Positions 1 to 4,713 of a stretch of DNA of 7,072 bases are shown piece after piece. Every line of letters begins with the position of its first letter. Position 1 is the stretch's first letter. The notes under the pieces were generated by a model. It searched no databases. It was not told the origin of the DNA and worked only from the letters and a program-made list of their open reading frames with translations. The stretch spans positions 1 to 7,072 of the forward strand of contig JBHJHK010000377.1 in assembly GCA_050330975.1 (NCBI GenBank), written 5' to 3'. The position numbers were made by a program, and so were the translations under genes. The DNA comes from JBHJHK01 sp050330975 (GTDB lineage: Bacteria > Pseudomonadota > Gammaproteobacteria > Competibacterales > Competibacteraceae).

Positions 1-343
1 GATCATCGTTAAGGGCTGTCGTAAGACAGTACTCTTGAAGGACTTTGAAAGCAGGCTGAATCACTTCAGGATCAATCGGATCTAAAACCTCACGCATCTG
101 TGTATCGCAAGGTGCTTGATCAACCCCGTAAAGCGTTTTAAAATTGTGGCGAATATGCGCTTCACTACGGTGTTGATCAAACTGCAATAATGAGGGAAAC
201 TTAAGGCCAAAGAGAGCAAAACCGCTCATTAAAACATCAACTAATGGATAGAGGGGCTGGCTGCGGTGATCAGAAACGGTGGCGTGAAAAAAACGGCGTA
301 GTCGTCGAATGAGTGACGTGGCTAGGCAGGGCGCTTGGGACAT
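1..343 (-). CDS. DDE transposase, N-terminal part (cut by the window edge)
   Basis: The minus-strand frame is open from ATG at 343 to the left edge, giving 114 residues with no stop. It begins MSQAPCLATSLIRRLRRFF and contains LVDVLMSGFALFGLKFPSLL, then LYGVDQAPCDTQMREVLD and a D-P-E-V-I-Q-P-A-F stretch. From memory, this pattern (a 'D-x-L-M-S-G-x-A-x-F-x-L-K-F-P-S-L-L' helix followed by 'P-x-D-T-x-M-R-E-x-L-D') is typical of the N-terminal region of IS4/ISNCY-like DDE transposases, ahead of the catalytic domain. A purine-rich GGAAGAG lies about 7 bases upstream of the ATG and supports this start. The catalytic acidic residues would lie outside the window, so whether the gene is intact cannot be judged. 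The exact IS family is uncertain, and I could not fix its terminal inverted repeat. Confidence 0.75.
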   Translation of the reverse strand, partial: MSQAPCLATSLIRRLRRFFHATVSDHRSQPLYPLVDVLMSGFALFGLKFPSLLQFDQHRSEAHIRHNFKTLYGVDQAPCDTQMREVLDPIDPEVIQPAFKVLQEYCLTTALNDD

Positions 344-419
344 CGTCTTCTCTTCCGTAGGAACGCTTGGGGAGTGGCCTCAAGTCTTAATGAAGCAGTT
401 AAGTTGCTTCGACAAAATA

Positions 420-551
420 TCAACAAAAAGGTTCGTGAAGCTCTCTCAACGAAACTAAGTCATTGATTCTTCGTTGAGCTATCAGGCGACCGGGAATTGC
501 TGACACCGAGCGATTAACCAATTGTAGTGGCAGGGCTAAAATAGCGTTCAT
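420..551 (-). CDS. small 43-residue protein, unknown function
   Basis: This short frame on the minus strand starts with ATG at 551 and ends with TGA at 420-422. A nearly ideal Shine-Dalgarno sequence, TAAGGAG (557-563), sits 5 bases before the start, better than that of any larger gene here. The peptide opens with a hydrophobic stretch (MNAILALPLQLV) and then becomes charged (L-I-A-Q-R-R-I-N-D, S-L-R-E-L-H-E), ending in F-C. I recognise no family. It lies 53 bases downstream of the DUF697 gene on the same strand and could share its transcript. The start codon falls in the loop of a small hairpin (ATAGC 541-545 with GCTAT 552-556), which might affect translation. The strong ribosome binding site is the main support; the reading frame could also be a chance or decayed one. 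Confidence 0.4.
   Translation of the reverse strand: MNAILALPLQLVNRSVSAIPGRLIAQRRINDLVSLRELHEPFC
445..478. repeat. perfect 9-bp inverted repeat, 16-bp spacer
   Basis: CTCAACGAA (445-453) and TTCGTTGAG (470-478) are exact reverse complements around a 16-base centre. A shorter hairpin, GAAGCA (392-397) with TGCTTC (405-410), lies about 35 bases to the left. The 9-bp repeat falls inside the 43-codon minus-strand ORF. No T-run directly follows either arm, so it does not look like a standard intrinsic terminator. It could be part of an insertion-sequence end or a DNA-binding dyad; the sequence does not decide. Confidence 0.5.
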
Positions 552-556
552 GCTAT

Positions 557-563
557 CTCCTTA
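557..563 (-). promoter_or_regulatory. strong ribosome binding site (TAAGGAG)
   Basis: Read on the minus strand, TAAGGAG lies 5 bases ahead of an ATG at 551. It matches the anti-Shine-Dalgarno core at six or seven positions. It is the reason for calling the 43-codon ORF a gene and gives its start. Confidence 0.55.
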
Positions 564-604
564 GCAGACAAGTAATAGCTCTCAACAGTGGCAATGGTTG
601 CTAG

Positions 605-1180
605 TTACTCTTTCTGGTCCTCTTTATGCTTTAAACTGGTAGCTACCAGTTTACCCTGTTCCATCTCATCTTTAAAATGCTGGCGCATTTGAGTGGGGTT
701 AAAGTTTATTAGCGTGCCACCTGATTCAAAATGCTGCATAAAAACCCGCCCTACCGCATAGGTGATGGCACCACTCAATACCGAGACGCTGGCAACACCG
801 GCGATGGTGCCAATGCCGGGGACGCTTTTCAGCAGGCTGGCGGCGGCGACCGTTGCGACGGGCAACGCACCGCCGATCAGCGAGACAACCAGTGATTTCA
901 CCAGGTTTTGGGAGAACTCAATATCGTAGTGGTAGGCCAGGTTGTGCACCATCTTTATTTGCAGGCCGATCAGGCCCACTATGTCGATAACGGGTACCGG
1001 TACCATGCCAACGGCCATGGCGGCAATCACATGATTCTTGATGATATTGTTGGATTCGCCAAAGTGGGCGTCGGCCTCAGCTCTGATGAGCTCCTCTTCA
1101 GAGATGGGTTCTGCGGTAGCCCCATCGTTAGGTCCCATATGTCGGTTGGCGTTATTGGTATCGGTTTGATCGTTACTCAT
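605..1180 (-). CDS. DUF697 family membrane protein
   Basis: The 191-residue protein has a hydrophilic, acidic N-terminus (about 1-45), a central hydrophobic region and a charged C-terminal tail (about 165-191). The hallmark is the stretch from V61: P-V-P-V-I-D-I-V-G-L-I-G-L-Q-I-K-M, followed by a second helical hairpin rich in Gly and Ala (about 95-145, with SVPGIGTIAGVASVSVLSGA). This 'P-x-P-x-x-D-x-x-x-L-x-x-L-Q-x-x-M' signature is that of DUF697 proteins, a poorly characterised group often linked to GTPases or to the YcjF-like inner-membrane proteins. Residues about 51-77 and 95-145 can form two or three membrane segments. ATG at 1180 is preceded by AAGAGG (1185-1190). No GTPase partner is visible. 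The gene points away from the polyketide operon and is probably unrelated to it; its cellular role is unknown. Confidence 0.85.
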   Translation of the reverse strand: MSNDQTDTNNANRHMGPNDGATAEPISEEELIRAEADAHFGESNNIIKNHVIAAMAVGMVPVPVIDIVGLIGLQIKMVHNLAYHYDIEFSQNLVKSLVVSLIGGALPVATVAAASLLKSVPGIGTIAGVASVSVLSGAITYAVGRVFMQHFESGGTLINFNPTQMRQHFKDEMEQGKLVATSLKHKEDQKE

Positions 1181-1198
1181 CAGGCCTCTTCGCTCTGT

Positions 1199-1227
1199 TT
1201 ATTAGTTGGTTTGCCGCGAATAGTCAA
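1199..1227 (-). promoter_or_regulatory. candidate promoter for the DUF697 gene
   Basis: On the minus strand TTGACT (1222-1227) is followed after 17 bases by TAATAA (1199-1204). The -35 matches the sigma70 consensus at five of six positions, but the -10 is poor (three of six). The start would leave a leader of only about a dozen bases before the ATG at 1180. Its position and orientation fit; the match is suggestive only. Confidence 0.3.
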
Positions 1228-1256
1228 TTCGCTTTGTGGTTAATTCGCTTTGCGGT
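1226..1256. repeat. 15-bp direct repeat, two copies, 16-bp period
   Basis: AATTCGCTTTGTGGT (1226-1240) recurs as AATTCGCTTTGCGGT (1242-1256) with one mismatch and one base between copies. The first copy also pairs with GCGAAT at 1216-1221 to form a six-bp hairpin. The repeat overlaps the -35 side of the candidate DUF697 promoter, so it could be a pair of regulator sites, or simply local slippage. Confidence 0.55.
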
Positions 1257-1501
1257 AACGTTGTGAACTGTTGTCTTAGCGGTTGGTTCGGATGCCATCG
1301 CTGTCTTGGTAGGCTCGATGCTAACCGATACTCGGTTCAAAACAAAAGGTACCCTAAGTGCATTGCCGACACCAGCCCTCTATCAGTTCCTGGCTGCGGT
1401 TGGCGAATGACTTCGACAGCTTCGGCGATGCTTATGGGGGTGAGATCTTGAAAGCTCTGGGTAGTGGGGTTGATGAATCAGGGGCAACCGGTGCAATCCG
1501 C
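1257..1501. other. gene-poor stretch, no convincing gene
   Basis: About 245 bases separate the left-flank repeat from the operon promoter. Short frames exist on both strands but none has a ribosome binding site together with a recognisable protein. A plus-strand frame through 1400-1500 reads D-S-F-G-D-A-Y-G-G-E-I-L-K-A-L-G-S-G-V-D and could be a relic, but it has no good start and would run through the operon promoter and leader. A tight hairpin, AACCGA (1323-1328) with TCGGTT (1332-1337), has a three-base loop and no T-run after it. Confidence 0.5.
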
Positions 1502-1531
1502 TTGATGAACAGCGTATTTACCCTTTATAAT
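1502..1531 (+). promoter_or_regulatory. sigma70-like promoter for the polyketide operon
   Basis: TTGATG (1502-1507) and a perfect TATAAT (1526-1531) are separated by 18 bases. The surroundings are A+T-rich, unlike the genes downstream. Transcription would start near 1538, giving a leader of roughly 50 bases before the first gene at 1587. This is the best promoter-like sequence I see in the window. Because the five downstream genes are close together or overlapping with no terminator between them, it probably drives all of them. Confidence 0.65.
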
Positions 1532-1545
1532 TTTTCCCTAATTTT

Positions 1546-1560
1546 GGTGATTCATTCACC
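1546..1560. promoter_or_regulatory. dyad GGTGA-N5-TCACC in the operon leader (possible operator)
   Basis: GGTGA (1546-1550) and TCACC (1556-1560) are perfect reverse complements around TTCAT. The dyad lies just after the predicted transcription start and 26 bases before the first start codon. It could be an operator for a repressor or a small hairpin in the leader RNA. No regulator gene is present in the window, so this is a candidate only. Confidence 0.35.
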
Positions 1561-1586
1561 GCTGTTTCTTGCCACAGGGCCGATCG

Positions 1587-2291
1587 ATGTCTATATACAC
1601 GAATACCGACGGTAAGATAGGGATCCTGACCTTAGATCGGCCGAAGAGGTCCCACGCCTACGATCAGGAGCACCTGATGGCCATTGAGCAGGGCGTGCGG
1701 ACGCTGGCGCAGGAGTCCCGAGTGATCCTGATCCAGAGTACGGGGGAACGCGCCTTCTGCGCCGGCGCCGATCTCGACGAACTGCAGGGTCGTCGTTCCG
1801 AGGATGCCCTGGACCTACTGAGTCACCACGTCTTTGAACAGATTGCGCGCTGCCCTATCCCCACCATCGCCGTCGTGCAAGGAGAGGCCGTTGCCGGTGG
1901 TTTTGAGCTAGCCCTGGCTTGTGACTTTAGAGTGTTGCACCACCGAGCGGTCATGTGGCTGCCGGAGACTGCCATGGGGTTGATACCTGCGGCTGGAGGA
2001 ACAACGCGCCTCACCGCGCTGGTCGGGGCCAGCGTAGCCAAGGCGATTATCCTGGCGGGGCGAAGGCTAGAGGCGCCGCGGGCCCTTGCCCTCGGCCTGG
2101 CGATCGAGGTGTGCGAGGAGCCGCGGGGTGCTGCCATGGCCCTCGCCAAGGAGATCTCGGAGCGGGAGCCCGTCGCCTTGAGGCTCGCCAAGGGGCTCAT
2201 CGATAGCCGCATCGAGCCACGTAGCCTTGAGCAGGAGCTACTGGCCGAGGCGGTACTCTACGGCCGGCGTACCCCAAGAGAGCGTGGCTAA
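1587..2291 (+). CDS. dpgD: enoyl-CoA hydratase/isomerase (crotonase fold), DpgD-like
   Basis: The 234-residue protein has a complete crotonase core. The oxyanion-hole segments are F-C-A-G-A-D-L (57-63) and V-A-G-G-F-E-L-A (102-109). Both acidic residues needed for hydratase chemistry are present: E107 in GGFE and E127 in LPET, twenty residues apart, matching Glu144 and Glu164 of rat enoyl-CoA hydratase. It is somewhat shorter than the usual 255-265 residues, mainly at the C-terminus. ATG at 1587 is preferred over TTG at 1569 because CAGGG (1575-1579) is well spaced and family members start near here. In glycopeptide clusters DpgD works with DpgA and DpgB on the dehydration and aromatisation that yield 3,5-dihydroxyphenylacetyl-CoA. 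The adjacent DpgA-type synthase supports that role; on sequence alone it could be any hydratase of the family. Confidence 0.82.
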   Translation: MSIYTNTDGKIGILTLDRPKRSHAYDQEHLMAIEQGVRTLAQESRVILIQSTGERAFCAGADLDELQGRRSEDALDLLSHHVFEQIARCPIPTIAVVQGEAVAGGFELALACDFRVLHHRAVMWLPETAMGLIPAAGGTTRLTALVGASVAKAIILAGRRLEAPRALALGLAIEVCEEPRGAAMALAKEISEREPVALRLAKGLIDSRIEPRSLEQELLAEAVLYGRRTPRERG

Positions 2292-2340
2292 TGGGTGAGT
2301 CGTTCGCTATTCAGTGGTTCGCCATGGTGGCCATTGCGCC

Positions 2341-3411
2341 ATGAACGCCACCCCTCATTCAGCGCTCCGCGCCAAGATCCTGGCCATCGGGACGGCGAAC
2401 CCGCCGGAGCGCTATACGCAACAGGAGGTATTGCAGCGCTTTGGCATGGAAAACACGGCCATTGGCGACATCTTTCGCGCTGCGCACATCCGCACGCGTC
2501 ACCTCTTGCTGCCAGAGACGGACGCGGAAGGGCGGCCGCACGATGACCAGGAATCCTTGCTCAAGAAGCATCGACAGGGCGCGCTCAGCGTTGGCTCGAA
2601 GGCGATCGAGGGTTGCCTAGCGCGTGCCGGCTTATCGGTGCGGGACATCGGTTATCTCTGCTGTATCAGCTCGACGGGCTTTATGATGCCGGGCCTCACC
2701 GCGATGTTTATACGACACCTCGGGTTTCCGACTCAGACCCAGCGTGCGGATATCGTTGGCATGGGCTGTAATGCCGGGCTTAATGGTTTGAATCCGGTGG
2801 CGGCTTGGGCTCAGGCCAATCCGGGGAGGTATGCCCTGATCGTCTGCTGTGAGATCAACTCGGCGATCTATCTCCACGAGGAGACCATCGCCACCGGTGT
2901 GGTCAATAGCCTATTCGGCGATGGCTGCGCCGCGGCTGTGGTGAGCACAGAGCAGCGCGATATGGCGGGGGCACCTGAGATTTTGGGCTTCCAGAGTCAT
3001 ATCGTGCCCGATCATTGGCGTGCCATGCACTATCGCTGGCGACCGCAACAGAGTCGTTTTTCGTTTCATCTCGACCGCGAAGTGCCCTATGTCCTCGGTG
3101 CCAATATCCGCGTGCCTGTCTTCGCCCTGTTGGAGCGGTTTGCCCTCAAGACCCGGAATATTTCCCACTGGGTTGTCCATTCAGGGGGAAAGAAGGTGAT
3201 CGATGCGGTGAAATATGCCATTGGCCTAACGGCCCACGATGTGCGGCACACCACCGGGATCTTGCGGGACTATGGCAACCTAGGTAGCGGCAGCTTTCTC
3301 TTTAGCTACGACCGATTACTGAGCGAGGGTCGCGTAGCGGCGGGCGATTACGGTGTCATGATGACCATGGGGCCAGGCTCCACGATTGAGACAGCTCTGA
3401 TCAGATGGTGA
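2341..3411 (+). CDS. dpgA: type III polyketide synthase, 3,5-dihydroxyphenylacetyl-CoA synthase (DpgA)
   Basis: This 356-residue chalcone-synthase-like enzyme should condense four malonyl-CoA and cyclise the chain to a 3,5-dihydroxyphenylacetyl thioester. The catalytic triad is complete: C143 in DIVGMGCNAGLNGLN, H280 in HWVVHSGGKKVID and N313 in RDYGNLGSGSFLFSY. The GPG loop is at 344-346 (MTMGPGSTIE). These segments, and the ending A-L-I-x-W, match my memory of the actinomycete DpgA of vancomycin-type clusters much better than chalcone, alkylresorcinol or tetrahydroxynaphthalene synthases. Length is close to DpgA (about 370); the N-terminus is a little shorter. ATG at 2341, with GGTGG about ten bases upstream, is preferred to GTG at 2314. 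The gene starts 49 bases after the DpgD-like gene and ends 4 bases before the DpgB-like gene. Occurrence outside actinomycetes would be notable. Confidence 0.92.
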   Translation: MNATPHSALRAKILAIGTANPPERYTQQEVLQRFGMENTAIGDIFRAAHIRTRHLLLPETDAEGRPHDDQESLLKKHRQGALSVGSKAIEGCLARAGLSVRDIGYLCCISSTGFMMPGLTAMFIRHLGFPTQTQRADIVGMGCNAGLNGLNPVAAWAQANPGRYALIVCCEINSAIYLHEETIATGVVNSLFGDGCAAAVVSTEQRDMAGAPEILGFQSHIVPDHWRAMHYRWRPQQSRFSFHLDREVPYVLGANIRVPVFALLERFALKTRNISHWVVHSGGKKVIDAVKYAIGLTAHDVRHTTGILRDYGNLGSGSFLFSYDRLLSEGRVAAGDYGVMMTMGPGSTIETALIRW

Positions 3412-3415
3412 ACCG

Positions 3416-4141
3416 ATGAGCCTTGTGCACTACATGGAGGAGGGTGGCGTTGGGATTATCGCGTTAGAGTCCCCCAAGATCACCCAAAAGCTGGTGCGAG
3501 ATCTCAACGCGCTATGCGATCGCCTCGAAGACGACAGCGCCTGTCGCCTAGTGGTCTTTCGCGGGGCGGAGCCCGATTTCTGTTTAGGTCTCGACCTTGA
3601 CGGCTTCTATCCCACCCGACCTGCCGATATCGACATATTCAGCCGCTGGGAGAAGCTATGCACCAGGATCGAACGCCTGCCGAAGATCACCGTGGCTGCT
3701 CTCCAGGGAGAGGCCCGAGGCGCCGGTGCCCAGCTGGTTCTGCTTTGCGATCTGCGGTTTGCCACCCGTGATGCGCAACTGATTTTCGACGAGCTGGAGG
3801 CGGGCATGCTCCCGGGGATGTCTACCTTTCGCTTGGCGAAATCGATCGGCCTGAGCAGGGCCAAGCGAGTGTTTATTCAACGGCTCGCCATCTCCGCCGA
3901 ACGGGCTCTGGAATGGGGGGTGATCGATGAAATCTGCGATGACCTGGCTAGCCGGGTGGCCCAGGCGGTGGAGGAGGTGGCGGGGATCGAGCCGACTCAC
4001 GTACAGCTGACCCGACGGTTACTCAATGAGAGCTTCGAGTTCTCGTTTGAGGACGCCATCGGCCATTTCTTGGCGGCCCAGCATCTGTGCAAATTTGCCA
4101 ACATCCCGGAGGATCCCTCGAATGACTCGGACGCTGGCTAG
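3416..4141 (+). CDS. dpgB: crotonase-fold protein, DpgB-like, one catalytic Glu replaced
   Basis: This 241-residue protein has the crotonase fold, but its active site differs from that of the first hydratase. The first oxyanion segment reads F-C-L-G-L-D-L (55-61) instead of CAGADL. The second reads R-G-A-G-A-Q-L-V (101-108), so the residue matching Glu144 of rat enoyl-CoA hydratase is Q106. The partner glutamate is kept as E126 (F-D-E-L-E). A P-G-M-S-T-F-R-L segment (133-140) follows where typical hydratases have P-G-A-G-G-T-Q-R-L. DpgB, which stimulates DPA-CoA formation by DpgA, is a divergent crotonase of this kind, and the position directly after dpgA (4-base gap) strongly supports the call. 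It may steer cyclisation or aromatisation rather than hydrate. Its last 20 bases overlap the next gene, which suggests translational coupling. Confidence 0.78.
   Translation: MSLVHYMEEGGVGIIALESPKITQKLVRDLNALCDRLEDDSACRLVVFRGAEPDFCLGLDLDGFYPTRPADIDIFSRWEKLCTRIERLPKITVAALQGEARGAGAQLVLLCDLRFATRDAQLIFDELEAGMLPGMSTFRLAKSIGLSRAKRVFIQRLAISAERALEWGVIDEICDDLASRVAQAVEEVAGIEPTHVQLTRRLLNESFEFSFEDAIGHFLAAQHLCKFANIPEDPSNDSDAG
4108..4112 (+). promoter_or_regulatory. ribosome binding site GGAGG that sets the GNAT start
   Basis: A full GGAGG lies nine bases before ATG at 4122, inside the end of the DpgB-like gene. It decides the start of the GNAT gene against longer frames opening upstream (to 4026), and it implies a 20-base overlap with the preceding gene. 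Confidence 0.7.
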
Positions 4142-4712
4142 TGGGCAGGAGACTAACCCTGTGCTCTTGCTAGAAGGCTACCGCTTGGTGCGCATCTGGG
4201 GTGGCGACGCGGATCCAGCGGTTCAGCAGCTTATTCGACAGGTGGCTCTCTTGCGCCGTGACGTCTGGTTGGCAGAGGGCAAGCGGACCCCTGGGGATGA
4301 CGAGGAGGCTGGCTGGTGTGAACCAGAGGATGCCATCGGCCACCATGTGCTGGTGACTTGGCAGGAGTCCCTGGTGGGGGCCGCCCGAATGAGCCTTCAC
4401 CAGACAGTCAACGAGCTCCCTGATCGGTCACTCTATGTGGGGTTAGAGACGCGGTTAAGGCCACCGCTGGCTTCACTCAACCGGCTGGTCACTCATCCCG
4501 ACCAACGTGGCCAAGGCTTGAGCCGGGTGATCCTGGTGGATCAGCTGGCCCACGCCAGCGAACTCGGGGTGGCAACGGTGGTTCTGGATTGTCCCCTCTC
4601 CAGCGTCACCTACCACCAAGGGATGGGTTTTGAGGTGATCCGAGCAGCACAGCCCGGGCAGGTATTCCCGGATCTTGAGTGGGTGGTCATGGCACGTCGC
4701 TTGGGTCACTGA
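4122..4712 (+). CDS. GNAT-family N-acyltransferase
   Basis: The protein of 196 residues carries a GNAT domain over roughly 20-195. Motif A is clear: L-N-R-L-V-T-H-P-D-Q-R-G-Q-G-L-S (119-134), with the Q/R-x-x-G-x-G/A pyrophosphate-binding loop of acyl-CoA at Q128-G132. Beta-strand 5 is V-A-T-V-V-L-D-C-like (150-157), and Y164-x-x-x-G-M-G-F is the usual motif B end. GNAT enzymes move an acyl group from acyl-CoA to an amine. Lying between a DPA-CoA synthase set and a formyl/sulfotransferase, it could use DPA-CoA itself as donor and make an aryl-acetamide; acetyl-CoA as donor is equally allowed by the sequence. It overlaps the DpgB-like gene by 20 bases and ends one base before the next start codon, so it belongs to the operon. 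The acceptor substrate cannot be told. Confidence 0.85.
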   Translation: MTRTLASGQETNPVLLLEGYRLVRIWGGDADPAVQQLIRQVALLRRDVWLAEGKRTPGDDEEAGWCEPEDAIGHHVLVTWQESLVGAARMSLHQTVNELPDRSLYVGLETRLRPPLASLNRLVTHPDQRGQGLSRVILVDQLAHASELGVATVVLDCPLSSVTYHQGMGFEVIRAAQPGQVFPDLEWVVMARRLGH

Positions 4713-4713
4713 G

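Noticed and set aside
541..556. ATAGC/GCTAT hairpin followed by TTT on the minus strand as an intrinsic terminator for the DUF697 gene
   Set aside because: The stem is only 5-7 bp and A+T-rich, the T-run is three bases, and the same bases carry a strong ribosome binding site and start codon for a small ORF.
1358..1615. 85-codon plus-strand frame as a gene
   Set aside because: It has no good ribosome binding site, runs through the promoter and leader of the operon and overlaps the start of the DpgD-like gene in another frame; its product is not recognised.
2314..2340. GTG at 2314 as the start of the DpgA-like gene
   Set aside because: The nine extra residues match nothing in the family, and ATG at 2341 has a usable GGTGG upstream.
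3514..3524. GCGATCGC octamer as a cyanobacterial HIP1 signature
   Set aside because: Only one copy was noticed, inside a coding region; HIP1-rich genomes show many per few kilobases.
1587..4141. Beta-branching (HMG-synthase) cassette with two crotonases
   Set aside because: The synthase has the DpgA/chalcone-synthase triad and segments, not those of an HMG-CoA synthase, and there is no modular PKS, donor ACP or decarboxylating ketosynthase.
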